In this document: in pieces, positions 1 to 9,673 of the stretch
Layout of the letters: the number at the start of each line of letters is the position of its first letter
Position numbering within the stretch: the first letter of the stretch is position 1
NCBI GenBank assembly: GCA_016840085.1
Contig: JAEOTA010000088.1
Coordinates: 84,517 to 148,516 of the forward strand
Source: Promethearchaeota archaeon
GTDB lineage: Archaea; Asgardarchaeota; Lokiarchaeia; Sigyniarchaeales; SOKP01
Length of the DNA: 64,000 bases
Direction: 5' to 3'
Program-made: the position numbers and the translations under genes
The notes under the pieces: generated by a model
Told to the model about the DNA's origin: nothing
Database searches by the model: none
What the model saw: the letters and a program-made list of their open reading frames with translations, nothing else

Positions 1-1547
1 TAAATTATAAATTAAGAGATTGGGGTATTTCACGTCAACGTTATTGGGGGTGTCCTATTCCAGTTATTTATTGTGAGGTGTGTGGTATAGTTCCGGTCCC
101 ATACGAAGACTTACCTGTTTTTTTACCTAAAGATGTTTCTTTTACAGGAGCGGGTAATCCATTAGAAACAAGTCTCAGTTTTATTAATACTAAATGTCCT
201 AAATGTGGTAAAAATGCGAGAAGGGAGATAGATACTATGGATACGTTTATAGATAGCTCTTGGTACTTTTTCGCTTTTTGTGATCCACCTTCTGTTGAAT
301 CAGATATTCCCTATAATAAGAATGTTGTAAATTATTGGGGTAATGTCAATCAATATATAGGAGGCATAGAACATGCTGTTATGCACTTAATATATGCAAG
401 ATTTTTCACTAAGGTTGCTCGAGATCTGGGGCTTCACAAATTTGATGAACCTTTTCAATCTTTACTAACCCAAGGAATGATTAATAAAGCTCATCCATAT
501 TGCCCTAATTGTAATGCATTCTTTATGAAAGCTGATTTAAAAGAAATGAAATGTAAAATATGTGGGAATATTGACCTTATTCAAAAATCTGTTAAAATGA
601 GTAAGAGTTATGGAAATACTGTAGACCCTGGTAAGATTATTGGTAAATATGGAGCAGATGCAGCAAGATTTTTTATTTTATTTGGAGCAAGTCCATCATC
701 AGGATTAGAATGGTCGGATGAGGGTGTTGATTATGCTTATAGATTTATAAAAAATACATTTAGTCTTTTAACTGAATTTCCTAATAATGTAAGACAAGAA
801 CTAACAATCAGAGATTCGTTAATTAAATACTATTTGAATAAAACAATAAAAGAATTCACAGAAAATATGCAGAAACTAGCAATTAGAAATGCAGTTAATA
901 ATTTAATACAATTTATAACAGAATTTGGCAAATATAAAAACGAAGGTGTGAAAAGAGAAATTTTTGAAGAATGTAGAGAAAATCTAGTTTTACTACTTCA
1001 TCCAATAGCACCTCATATGACTGAAGAAATTTGGGAAATTATTGGTAAACAGAAATATGTAAGTCTAACTACCTGGTGTTCTTATAACCAAGAACTTTTA
1101 ACAGAGGAATCTGACTATAAATGGAACTTAATGAACAATATCTTAGATGATATTAAGAATATAAAAACAATAATGAAGAAAGATGATTTAGAATCTCTTT
1201 CACTGATTGTTACTGATCCTTGGAAAACGAAATTTTATAACTCGTTAATATCAATTTTAGAAGAAACTAAGAATCAAGGAGAAATAATAAAAAAATTAAT
1301 GCAAAATAACGATTTTAGAAAGTATAGTAAACAAATTAGTAAATTTGTTGTCAGAATATTAAAGAATGTTGGGAAATATCCAAAATATTGCCTATCTTCA
1401 AATGAAGAATTTCAATTTTTTAATGAAATTAGAACTATTATTGAAAAGAAATACAGATGTAATGTTAAAATTATCTTCGAAAAAGAATCTACTGAACAAA
1501 AAGCATCTCAAGCTCTCCCAGGTAAACCCGCTATAGTTATATCGTAA
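1..1547 (+). CDS. leuS: Leucyl-tRNA synthetase, bacterial type (3' part)
   Basis: Charges tRNA-Leu with leucine in the cytoplasm. The reading frame is open from base 3, so the 5' end lies outside the window and the first GTG (base 78) is not the true start. Visible class I features are RDWGISRQRYWG near the left edge, DSSWYF, GGIEHAVMHLIYARFF and the KMSKS signature KMSKSYGN, with two CxxC zinc-binding pairs (CPKC; CPNC with CKIC), followed by the anticodon-binding helical domain and a C-terminal domain. The RDWG.SRQRYWG and GGIEHAVMHL blocks are those of bacterial LeuRS, not the archaeal/eukaryotic type, which suggests acquisition from bacteria. The call is secure; the origin is inferred from motifs only. 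Confidence 0.93.
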   Translation, partial: NYKLRDWGISRQRYWGCPIPVIYCEVCGIVPVPYEDLPVFLPKDVSFTGAGNPLETSLSFINTKCPKCGKNARREIDTMDTFIDSSWYFFAFCDPPSVESDIPYNKNVVNYWGNVNQYIGGIEHAVMHLIYARFFTKVARDLGLHKFDEPFQSLLTQGMINKAHPYCPNCNAFFMKADLKEMKCKICGNIDLIQKSVKMSKSYGNTVDPGKIIGKYGADAARFFILFGASPSSGLEWSDEGVDYAYRFIKNTFSLLTEFPNNVRQELTIRDSLIKYYLNKTIKEFTENMQKLAIRNAVNNLIQFITEFGKYKNEGVKREIFEECRENLVLLLHPIAPHMTEEIWEIIGKQKYVSLTTWCSYNQELLTEESDYKWNLMNNILDDIKNIKTIMKKDDLESLSLIVTDPWKTKFYNSLISILEETKNQGEIIKKLMQNNDFRKYSKQISKFVVRILKNVGKYPKYCLSSNEEFQFFNEIRTIIEKKYRCNVKIIFEKESTEQKASQALPGKPAIVIS

Positions 1548-1710
1548 TATATTTATAAATATACGTAATTTTTCTTTGTAATTTAATAACTTTTAATAGA
1601 AATTTATTAACTTAAGATTAAATAAATTATTTTTATACTGAAAATATTAAATCTAATAAAAAAATGGCTTTAATTAAATTCTTAGAAAAGAATCAAGGAA
1701 TTTATTAAAA

Positions 1711-2580
1711 ATGACTATATATGAACTTAGTATCATCTCAACTACAGGTTTTCCATATTACAACAAAAATATTAAACCGATACCTGAAGGTGTAAAAATT
1801 TTTCTAAGATTTTTTGATTTTTCTAAAGACAAGTCTACAGTTCATGAACAATTAGATTCAAATTCAAAATTTGATCTTACTGCAGGTTTAATTTCTGCTT
1901 TATATGAATTTGCTTGCAATATAGATAAAAGAATACATGTTTTAGAATTTAAACCTACAAAGACATTTAAAGCTTCAAAAAAAGTTAAAGAGAAAGCAAA
2001 ATATCAAGGAGATGTATTGATTACAACACAAACAGAATCTTTTTTGCTCCATAAATCAGTTCAAGAAAAAATAAAGCTTATATATAATTATTTTATAAAT
2101 TCTAAAATTCCTCTTGATTCTTCAGAAGAAATTCAAGAAAATGAACAAAATAAAATAATTGAAATTTTAACTGATTCAAAAGCAAGAAGTATGATAAAAG
2201 ATCATCAAAATGAATTAAAACGCTTAGCAAATGATTTTCTGAGTGAGATGAAAGATTATGGTTTACGGGGAATTTGCATAACTTCATTTGACCTTTCACC
2301 CATAATTACGTTTGGAAAAAAATATTCCTTGAAGCATATTAATGAGATTTTAAGACATATTGGATATATTCCAGAAATAACACCTTTAGATTGGATTTAT
2401 AGATCATCATTTTTTTCTGAAGAACAAATTCAGGTATGCATTATAAAATCAGGAGTCGGACCCACTGTTAAGGAAATTTTATTCGAGCCATATTTTTACT
2501 TACTTTTTGCCGATCCCCAAAGCATCTTTGGAGAATTCCCGGGAAAAATAACAACTTCATTTAATAATATTCTTGATTGA
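1711..2580 (+). CDS. Longin-like domain protein (tentative)
   Basis: A 289-residue cytosolic protein with no membrane segment. The N-terminal 130 residues read like a longin fold: a first strand YELSIISTTGFP, then FDLTAGLISALYEFA, a strand ending LEFKP, GDVLITTQTESFLLHKSV and an amphipathic helix ending in NYFIN. Residues 135-205 are charged and helical (possible coiled coil), and the C-terminal 80 residues carry a second alpha/beta segment. Longin and roadblock proteins are expanded in Asgard archaea, where they are thought to partner small GTPases; none is encoded next to it. Preceded by about 160 AT-rich bases, so probably its own promoter. The longin call is by pattern only; it could be another small alpha/beta fold. 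Confidence 0.5.
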   Translation: MTIYELSIISTTGFPYYNKNIKPIPEGVKIFLRFFDFSKDKSTVHEQLDSNSKFDLTAGLISALYEFACNIDKRIHVLEFKPTKTFKASKKVKEKAKYQGDVLITTQTESFLLHKSVQEKIKLIYNYFINSKIPLDSSEEIQENEQNKIIEILTDSKARSMIKDHQNELKRLANDFLSEMKDYGLRGICITSFDLSPIITFGKKYSLKHINEILRHIGYIPEITPLDWIYRSSFFSEEQIQVCIIKSGVGPTVKEILFEPYFYLLFADPQSIFGEFPGKITTSFNNILD

Positions 2581-2629
2581 AAAAATAAAATCAAATAAAT
2601 CTTTAAATATTAATTACTCCTCATTTTAG

Positions 2630-3397
2630 TTAATCACTCTTAAATGCAGCCTTTATTATTTGAAAAAAAGAATTTGCATCAAGTGATGCCCCTCCAACTA
2701 AGCCACCATCAATATTTTCTTTTTTAAATAAATCTTTTGCATTTGTTGGTTTGATTGACCCCCCATATTGAATTCTGATTAAATTGGCTGTCTCTTTATC
2801 ATATTTTTGGGATAAAAATTCTCTAATGAAAATGTGAACTTCTTCTGCTTGTTCTGGAGTTGCTGTTTTACCCGTACCTATTGCCCAAATTGGCTCATAT
2901 GCGATAACGACCTTTAATATTTGTTCTCTCGTCAAATCTTTAAAAGTTTCATTCATTTGAAATTTAATTATTTGCTGTGTATCACCAGCTTCTCTTTCTT
3001 CTAAATGTTCTCCAATGCACACAATGGGATTTAAATCCATATATAATGCCTTTTTTAACTTTTTATTAGTTAATCCATCTGATTCATTAAATATATTTCT
3101 TCTTTCACTATGACCAAGAATCACATATTCAACACCTATAGTTTTTAAAAAATTTGGTGAAATTTCACCAGTAAACGCACCCTTCTCTTCAAAATACATG
3201 TTTTGAGCACCTAATTTGATATATGTATTTTTTAACATCTCGTATGCACTAGTTAAAGCAGTAAAAGGTGTAGCAATTACTATATCGACAGCATTAATTC
3301 CTTTTACCAAAGGTATTAACTTTTTTAACATATTTCTGCATTCTTCTGGAGTTCCCCTATTCATTTTCCAATTTCCACCAATTATTGGTTTCCTCAA
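2630..3397 (-). CDS. tpiA: Triosephosphate isomerase, bacterial/eukaryotic type
   Basis: Interconverts dihydroxyacetone phosphate and glyceraldehyde 3-phosphate in glycolysis and gluconeogenesis. A complete TIM barrel of 255 residues: GGNWKMN (substrate lysine) at the N-terminus, LGHSERR (catalytic His), AYEPIWAIGTGKTAT (catalytic Glu and flexible loop 6), YGGSIKP and GLVGGASLD (phosphate-binding loops). The length and the loop-6 sequence are those of the bacterial/eukaryotic enzyme; typical archaeal TpiA is about 30 residues shorter. It is convergent with the longin-like gene, about 50 bases apart. The start ATG is followed by RKPIIGGNWKMN as expected. Confidence 0.95.
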   Translation of the reverse strand: MRKPIIGGNWKMNRGTPEECRNMLKKLIPLVKGINAVDIVIATPFTALTSAYEMLKNTYIKLGAQNMYFEEKGAFTGEISPNFLKTIGVEYVILGHSERRNIFNESDGLTNKKLKKALYMDLNPIVCIGEHLEEREAGDTQQIIKFQMNETFKDLTREQILKVVIAYEPIWAIGTGKTATPEQAEEVHIFIREFLSQKYDKETANLIRIQYGGSIKPTNAKDLFKKENIDGGLVGGASLDANSFFQIIKAAFKSD

Positions 3398-3527
3398 CTT
3401 TTCTTACCTCTTAATATGATTTAATCTTTTTATAATATAATTTCGCTATAATAGTTGTAAAGTTTAAATTCTATAAAATTCTACCTAAAATTTCTAGAAA
3501 TAACAAACCAATGAGAGAAAATAAAAA

Positions 3528-4031
3528 TTATTCTTGTTTAGGCAGTTTTTCGGACAATTTAGTTGCTTTTAGAATCTTCTTTACATCATCTACATCAGGA
3601 GTCATTATTTCTGGTAAACTCAACTGTGTACGTCTCCTTTTTATGGCAGGTTGCATTGGTATTGCTTTACCATGTTCTAAAATAGTAGTAGCTTGGCCAG
3701 TATAATATGTTGGAGCTTCTCCCCTTTCCACACTCATATTCTTTAAGATAATAAAGATTTCCGTTAATTCAACTTTTTGGGGACAAACTTCATCGCATGT
3801 ATCGCACATTGTACAACCCCAAATATTGAAACTATTTTCAGCACCAAATATTTTTTCTTTAAGTCCTAATAGAGCATCTAGAATCAAACGCCTTGGGTTA
3901 TACCTACCTTCTGTAACTTGTGCGACTGGACACGCACCACTACAAGTAGCACATTGATAACAATATGCTAATGTAGTGCCAATTTCATTACCAAGAATTT
4001 GGTTTCTAAAATCAAAATCTATAGTTGCCAT
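3528..4031 (-). CDS. hdrC: HdrC-like iron-sulfur protein
   Basis: A 167-residue soluble ferredoxin-like protein with two CxxCxxCxxxCP clusters: CYQCATCSGACP around residue 24 and CTMCDTCDEVCP around residue 73. Each binds one [4Fe-4S] cluster. Spacing and length match heterodisulfide reductase subunit C, which carries electrons between HdrB and HdrA. No hdrA or hdrB lies nearby, so the partner is unknown; HdrC-like proteins also serve other Hdr-type complexes. The C-terminal 70 residues are basic and low in cysteine. It is divergent from the thioredoxin gene across 241 AT-rich bases. Confidence 0.8.
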   Translation of the reverse strand: MATIDFDFRNQILGNEIGTTLAYCYQCATCSGACPVAQVTEGRYNPRRLILDALLGLKEKIFGAENSFNIWGCTMCDTCDEVCPQKVELTEIFIILKNMSVERGEAPTYYTGQATTILEHGKAIPMQPAIKRRRTQLSLPEIMTPDVDDVKKILKATKLSEKLPKQE

Positions 4032-4272
4032 TTGAATTGATCAGTTTATCTTAATATTATGTAATATAACTTATAGTCGGTTTTAAAATTAATTCTTTTA
4101 AAATTTAGTTTTTTAACCAGAAAAATATCTATTAGTTTTTTATGTTTTGACAATCATTATTTAAGTCTTCTTTTTAAATTGTAATTGAAATTAATATAAG
4201 TAATTAAATATTTAATCTTATAACTATATAACAAAATTATTTTAATGGCAAATATTATTAAATTGAGATAGA

Positions 4273-4629
4273 ATGACAAATATCGAAGAATTAAAAGAGT
4301 ATGGTCTTGAAATCACAGAAGATATGAAAAAAGGAAAGGTTATCATCGATATTTATACAAATTGGTGTGGACCCTGCCAATTTTTAAGCCCTCTCTTAGA
4401 AAAATTGGAACGTGAAGGATTGATTAAATTGTTGAAAGAGGACCTAGATCAAAATAGACCCCTTGGTGAAAGATTTGGAATTACAGCCATTCCAACTACT
4501 CTACTTTTCAATAATGGTGAACTCTTAAATCATCCTATAGAAGTTCAGGGACAAATACTAGTAAAAAACGGACTAATGGTTGGAGCAGCAGGAGAACAAA
4601 TAATTCGTGAAATCATTGAAAAAATGTAA
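4273..4629 (+). CDS. Thioredoxin-like protein
   Basis: A 118-residue thiol-disulfide oxidoreductase. It has the active site WCGPC (residues 33-37) after the strand VIIDIYTN, and the cis-proline loop AIPTT before the strand LLFNNGEL. The N-terminal 20 residues (a short helix and charged turn) precede the usual thioredoxin core. No signal peptide, so cytoplasmic. A single-gene unit divergent from the HdrC-like gene; it could reduce Hdr-type or other cytosolic targets. Confidence 0.85.
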   Translation: MTNIEELKEYGLEITEDMKKGKVIIDIYTNWCGPCQFLSPLLEKLEREGLIKLLKEDLDQNRPLGERFGITAIPTTLLFNNGELLNHPIEVQGQILVKNGLMVGAAGEQIIREIIEKM

Positions 4630-4872
4630 TTGGATTAAAATTAAATTGTTTTCACAGGAAATTTTCATTTTTCCTTTTTTATATAAACATTTACTAAAAC
4701 AGAATTAGTATTCGAATAATATAGATTAAAAATTTCAATGATCGAGTAAGATAATATGTTTTCTTAATAATCAATTACTATGTGTTAATAAGAATTCATA
4801 CAAATAATCTATTATTCAAATTATAAATTTTTTATTTAATGAAAGTTTTTCAATATTTAATTTGATAAAAGA

Positions 4873-5400
4873 TTGGAAAATAGCAATATGAATTATTCAA
4901 GAAAAGAATTAATACAAACAGACGCAACTATGAATCAAATGAGAAATGCAATTTATGGCTTAGCTCGTTTTATGGAGAAAAACGGAGTCACTGATTTGAA
5001 GAATAAATTGAGGAAGATGGGACAAAATATAGCTAGAACTTATATTCAATACTGGAGACCAACAAATTTAATTAATACTTCTAATTTAAAAGATGTTATT
5101 ACAACAATTTATCAAAAAATATTGAATAGTAGTGTGTCAATTGAAATAAATCAAGTAGAAAGTTTAATAAAAGTTCAAGATTATAAATGTGCTTTGTGCA
5201 AATATCATTATGATGATATAGAGATAGCAGGTTGTGAAATAATATTAGGTATGGTTTCTGAAATCATTTCTCTTATAAGTCAAGAATCTCATGATCCTTC
5301 TTCTATATTTTTAGAGCCCTATGATGTAACAGAATCTCGAGCATATGGAAATAAAACATGTATTCAATTATATAAATATAAAATAGGAGAGAAAGGTTAG
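4873..5400 (+). CDS. TRAPP/V4R-like domain protein, small subunit
   Basis: A 175-residue soluble protein of the Bet3/V4R (NO-signalling/TRAPP) fold type. Visible elements are the helix LKNKLRKMGQNIARTYIQYW, the CALC pair, IAGCEIILGMVSEIISL, and a final GNKTCIQLYKYK strand, in the order seen in V4R and TRAPP proteins. The TTG at 4873 gives the longest frame; ATG at 4888, five codons later, is equally plausible. The stop is two bases before the start of the next, larger TRAPP-like gene, so the two are surely co-transcribed and may form a heterodimer. In eukaryotes TRAPP subunits act as Rab exchange factors; function here is inferred. Confidence 0.6.
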   Translation: MENSNMNYSRKELIQTDATMNQMRNAIYGLARFMEKNGVTDLKNKLRKMGQNIARTYIQYWRPTNLINTSNLKDVITTIYQKILNSSVSIEINQVESLIKVQDYKCALCKYHYDDIEIAGCEIILGMVSEIISLISQESHDPSSIFLEPYDVTESRAYGNKTCIQLYKYKIGEKG

Positions 5401-5402
5401 AA

Positions 5403-6875
5403 ATGGGGGCTTTTCAGTGGTTAATGAAAAAGATAACGAAAGTATTTGGTCGTTCTACAAATGCTCTATTTTATACCTTACTTTATAGAGAAATTCTTAA
5501 GGAAATTAATGAGGTCACTAAGAAAGAAGAAGACAGCCTTATAATTCTTAGAGAACTTGGAAAGAGAGCAGCTATTGAGTCTTGTGAGCGACATTCAAGT
5601 ATTTTTAAATTTATGCCAGGATCTCCTAAAAAAGTTTTAGATTATTTCGAGATTCTTTGGGTTGTCGTGTTTGGAAGAGATTTAGATGATTATTCATATG
5701 AAGAAATTCCTAAAGTAGACTCAAAATATAATGATTATGTTTTAAAAATCAGTAAATGTCCTATCTGCGCGGGCTATGGGAAAGATATTGAAGATTCATT
5801 TGATTTTAATAAATTGAAAAGTAAAGAAACAGAAGGGCTAGCTTGTGGACTTTGCGGAATGTTAGAAAGTGTTGCTAATTTTATCTTAAAAATAAAAAGG
5901 AATAATTATAGAATTCAAATAGTTGAGCAAGAATGTATAGCTAAAGGAGGAAATTCCTTACAATTTATCTGCAAAATACATGATATAAATGAATGGAAAC
6001 AACTTATGGCTTCAAGAGTTGAAGAAAAGGCTATATTAAGTGTGCATTTTGAAGAAGATTTAGAAGAAGAGGAGATTATTCAAGAAACAAAGATTGATGT
6101 TATAGATAAAATCCAAGATGTTATCTCAATCGATAAACTAGAGGAATATCTTGATGAACCATTAGAAAGTATAAAAAATAGAGTTTCTGATATTATTAGA
6201 GATAAATTAAATATGGAGCCTAAAAATTTCTTCGACTACTTCCGTAATTATGAGGATGATATGATAAAAATAATTGGATATTTAGGCACACATCTTTTAA
6301 ATGAATATGGAGGATTATTGGAGAAATCTCTTAAAAATGAGTGGTTTGCAAAAGTTTTAGGATATATTTTTAAACAACTTAAAGAAATGACGCTATTATT
6401 TATTCCATTAGACGTTATACGTGATTATAATGAATTATTGGTCAGTTTTCTTGATGATTTAGCTCCCTCAGAAATGGTTGATAATGTAAAACAATTTACA
6501 AGCAAAGATACAATTAATTATCTCTTTGAGGGTGCTCAAATGGCTCTTGAAAATTTAGGGATTGATTTTTCCGAACTTAAGGATAATGTATGGGAGGAAT
6601 TAAAAGCGGAACGTGAGAACGGCTTAATTTCTTCAGAAACATCAACAATTGAAAGGACACGTGACAGAGTACCACAAATAATCAATATAATGCAACAAAT
6701 TTTAATGATAATGAATGATATCCTCACTTTGCCAATTAGAGTCTTAATATCAGAAAGCCATTACGGATTAAAAACAGCAATTAATTCTGTGGTCTCGGAA
6801 GAAGAAGGGTTATATGGCTCAATACGTGGGAAACTTGATAACATATTTGACCAGATTCAAGAAATAAGAAAATAA
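5403..6875 (+). CDS. TRAPP/V4R-like protein with long helical C-terminal domain
   Basis: A 490-residue protein in one operon with the smaller TRAPP-like gene (two-base gap). Residues 1-195 resemble a V4R/TRAPP domain: an amphipathic N-terminal helix, CPICAGYG, GLACGLCGMLESVANF and a final C-containing strand FICKIHD. Residues 200-490 are acidic and helical, and the last 111 residues recur as a separate copy at 11442-11777. No membrane segment. The fused helical region is not part of known TRAPP subunits and may be an Asgard-specific partner-binding domain. An accessory island begins right after the stop. Confidence 0.55.
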   Translation: MGAFQWLMKKITKVFGRSTNALFYTLLYREILKEINEVTKKEEDSLIILRELGKRAAIESCERHSSIFKFMPGSPKKVLDYFEILWVVVFGRDLDDYSYEEIPKVDSKYNDYVLKISKCPICAGYGKDIEDSFDFNKLKSKETEGLACGLCGMLESVANFILKIKRNNYRIQIVEQECIAKGGNSLQFICKIHDINEWKQLMASRVEEKAILSVHFEEDLEEEEIIQETKIDVIDKIQDVISIDKLEEYLDEPLESIKNRVSDIIRDKLNMEPKNFFDYFRNYEDDMIKIIGYLGTHLLNEYGGLLEKSLKNEWFAKVLGYIFKQLKEMTLLFIPLDVIRDYNELLVSFLDDLAPSEMVDNVKQFTSKDTINYLFEGAQMALENLGIDFSELKDNVWEELKAERENGLISSETSTIERTRDRVPQIINIMQQILMIMNDILTLPIRVLISESHYGLKTAINSVVSEEEGLYGSIRGKLDNIFDQIQEIRK

Positions 6876-6916
6876 TGCGTAGAGATTCAAATAAAACTCT
6901 TTCTTACGTTAATAAT

Positions 6917-8386
6917 TCAATCTTCATCTGGACCCCAGGCTTCTTCTATTTCTTCTGGCGTCATACCATTAAACCAAGTCATAAAATCTCGTTTAAAATT
7001 AGAAGGATAATAAGGCTTTTTGAAAATAAAAGTATATATATTTTTAAGTCTCATACCTTTTTTCCTCATCTTTATAGTTATATCTCTTCGATGTTTAAAT
7101 AAGATCTCATTTCTTCCACCAAAATTATGTTTATACACGCTTACTATTGTATTAAAAGGTAATCCACTAATCTTTGCAATTTCATAATTTGGAACTTCCT
7201 TGGTTACCCATTCCTCCCATTGGGATTTAGATATCCCACAGTATTTCTCTTCAAGATTTTCAAGTATATTTCTTATTTTATTAATATCTAATATCTTTAA
7301 TTTGAGCCAAAATTTAAAATCTAAATTCTCTTCTTTTTTCCACCATTTAAAAAGCCACCCCTCCTTAGAATGAGGAGATGAAAAAGTATTATAAATTTTT
7401 TTATATGAAAATCCTTCATAAACTAATGCTTCAACTACTGGTTTTAAAAATAATTTTTGAGCCTTTACCCAATCTTTAAATTCCTCAATGATTCTTCTAC
7501 GTAATGTGTTCTCTGCAATATTCTCATTCATAAAATCATTCTTATATAATTTATTTAAAATTTTCCAAATTTTCTTCTGAGTATATCCTAATGCAATCAT
7601 GCCAACTATGTCATAAAATGGAAGAGGGATATAGGGGAGTCCCCCTTGACCTCCTCCAAGCTCATTAAGTTCTAAGGTGGTATCATATTTGTGTATGAGT
7701 TTAATCTCTTGCTTTATTGCTGTCTCTAATTTTTTATGACATACCAAATCTACTACATCAAAATAATTTTCTTCAATTTTATATGATAATTTTTCCAACA
7801 TTCTACTCTGGGAATATACATCCTCAATTTGGAGAAAATCATAAATTTCATTAATTATATAACCCATATCTTCTAGTGCCAAAATAATTGACCTGTTAAG
7901 TTTTGTTGGTATTTCACGTCGATATCCCCTTTGATAATCAATAAATTGTTCAATAGCTTCTTGAATATGAGTCTTAAATCTAATTTTTTCAGTTGAGTGT
8001 GTATAACCAAAATATTTCTTCTTTTTGAACCAATTATTAGGAAAACTATTTTTACACTTAATCAAATATACCATAGCTTCATAATTTCTGTATCTTTTTA
8101 CGAATCCATAAAATTTATCCTTAACAGTTATATAATCTTTACCTTCATAAATATCAACTAACTCTTGTTGAATAGTTAATCGTTTTTGCACTGCTCTGTA
8201 TAAAGGAAGTTTACCCGATCTAATACAATATTCTAACACTATATCAGCATATTCTAATATCTTTAAATAAATGGTTTCATCCTTACTTTCCTTTAAAATC
8301 TTATCTCGCATATAATTATAACCATTTAAACTCACATCATGTCTAGTTATTAGAATTCCATTTTTTTCTTTTGGTTTTTGAACCAC
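6917..8386 (-). CDS. Unknown 489-aa protein with helix-turn-helix-like segments
   Basis: Not recognised. It is a basic, soluble, helix-rich protein with no membrane segment. Several stretches read like helix-turn-helix units, for example ALGYTQKKIWKILNKLY, YEGFSYKKIYNTF and YEIAKISGLPFNTIVSVY, and the C-terminus ends WFNGMTPEEIEEAWGPDED. Repeated HTH-like motifs suggest a DNA-binding role such as a regulator or recombination accessory protein. It opens the island that separates the full-length TRAPP-like gene from the C-terminal copy at 11442. Its 3' end is 41 bases from the TRAPP stop, convergent. Confidence 0.45.
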   Translation of the reverse strand: MVQKPKEKNGILITRHDVSLNGYNYMRDKILKESKDETIYLKILEYADIVLEYCIRSGKLPLYRAVQKRLTIQQELVDIYEGKDYITVKDKFYGFVKRYRNYEAMVYLIKCKNSFPNNWFKKKKYFGYTHSTEKIRFKTHIQEAIEQFIDYQRGYRREIPTKLNRSIILALEDMGYIINEIYDFLQIEDVYSQSRMLEKLSYKIEENYFDVVDLVCHKKLETAIKQEIKLIHKYDTTLELNELGGGQGGLPYIPLPFYDIVGMIALGYTQKKIWKILNKLYKNDFMNENIAENTLRRRIIEEFKDWVKAQKLFLKPVVEALVYEGFSYKKIYNTFSSPHSKEGWLFKWWKKEENLDFKFWLKLKILDINKIRNILENLEEKYCGISKSQWEEWVTKEVPNYEIAKISGLPFNTIVSVYKHNFGGRNEILFKHRRDITIKMRKKGMRLKNIYTFIFKKPYYPSNFKRDFMTWFNGMTPEEIEEAWGPDED

Positions 8387-8842
8387 TAAAACACCGTTTT
8401 TATTTTGATTTTTATAATAAAAGGCTTTTTCTGACTATGATTCAAGAAATGACAATCACAAAGAGACCCTATCCTTACTTTTATAATAGAATTTCTATCT
8501 ATCTTTTTTAACCACATTATTAATTTTTTTATTATGAATGATGATTATTTTTACTTGCAAAATAAAAGTCCTTTTTAATAATTTATTTAATATAATGATA
8601 AATTTCACATATTTAAATCTAGTCAATTTACATCAATTATTCCATCCAACCGATTTTGTCTTTATAAATAACTTAAAAATTTCTTAAGGAATTTTTCCTT
8701 TATAAATATTTCGTAAAATCTATAAATATACATACCTCATAAATACCTTATACGAGTATAAAGTATCAATCTAAAATAGCTTTTAGTAATATAAGATTTT
8801 TATTCCAAGATTAAAAATAATACTTTCTCGTACACGTTAATT
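8387..8842. other. Intergenic region, 456 bases
   Basis: AT-rich spacer upstream of the minus-strand 489-aa gene and downstream of the zincin gene. I see no ORF of note and no RNA gene. It contains a perfect 6-2-6 inverted repeat TTATACGAGTATAA at 8748-8761 and several TATAAATA-like stretches (8700-8735) that could serve as archaeal TATA boxes, but the distance to the start at 8386 (over 300 bases) makes an operator role uncertain. Confidence 0.3.
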
Positions 8843-9673
8843 TCATATTTCAAAATTTTTCATAAAATTTTCTAATGAAATAAAACTAATCTTGTCATAA
8901 TGATTTTCCAAAACTAGTTGTTTCCAATTGATACTATCTAAAATTACTGCCAAATCTGTGATATCGGAAATTGCCGGATCCATATCCATATATTCGTTGT
9001 CTAAATTTTTTACAATTATTTTTTTGAATATGTCATTGATGATATATAAAAAATCTAAAAATGTACTAACTTCGAATTCTTTAAAAACTGAATTTAATTT
9101 ATCCCATTGGTCATAAATATAAAAAACCTGTGAAGTTAATAAACATGCTTTTATTAAACCAAAAATCCCATATCCTGCTCTAAATGTCGTTTGGAATGAA
9201 TGGAAATTAAGTTTAATATGTTCTTCTGGAATTGACTTGTCAATTTTTTCATGAACTAAATAATTTGCTATAAAATCAAAAAAAATCTCATTTAAATTAA
9301 CTTTGAAATACTGATTATTGATTCTACATTTAACATATTCATCAAACGGTAATATATAAGAATGTAATTTATTGAATGTCTCACATGAAATTGAATGCCC
9401 ATATTCATGACGGGCAACCTGAATAAAATAATTTCTGTATGATTCGGGATTATCTTTAAATATTTCCCTATGTGCGGGATTTGATAAGTAATAATCGATG
9501 GGAATGATTTTAAAACTAATATTGATATGTTGTTGAGACCAATTACAATCCACTAATCCTTTATCATTTATCTTGTCTAATGAATAATTCAATTGACGCT
9601 TATCCTCAAATCTTTGCATTAATGATTCAAATTCCTTTTTAAAATATTCAATGATATCGTCTTGATTAACCAT
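8843..9673 (-). CDS. HExxH zincin-like putative metalloprotease
   Basis: A 276-residue soluble protein with ARHEYGHSISCE (HEYGH, zinc-binding HExxH) near residue 92 and, about 40 residues later, NEIFFDFIANYL, whose acidic residues could give the third zinc ligand as in gluzincins. No signal peptide. It overlaps the upstream DUF4238 gene by eight bases (9666-9673), so the DUF4238-DUF4238-zincin trio is one transcription unit. In mobile islands such small zincins often act on partner proteins; the substrate is unknown. Protease activity is inferred from the motif only. Confidence 0.5.
   Translation of the reverse strand: MVNQDDIIEYFKKEFESLMQRFEDKRQLNYSLDKINDKGLVDCNWSQQHINISFKIIPIDYYLSNPAHREIFKDNPESYRNYFIQVARHEYGHSISCETFNKLHSYILPFDEYVKCRINNQYFKVNLNEIFFDFIANYLVHEKIDKSIPEEHIKLNFHSFQTTFRAGYGIFGLIKACLLTSQVFYIYDQWDKLNSVFKEFEVSTFLDFLYIINDIFKKIIVKNLDNEYMDMDPAISDITDLAVILDSINWKQLVLENHYDKISFISLENFMKNFEI

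Noticed and set aside
8748..8761. 14-bp palindrome TTATACGAGTATAA as an operator
   Set aside because: Over 300 bases from the nearest start codon and a single copy; chance is plausible in such AT-rich sequence.
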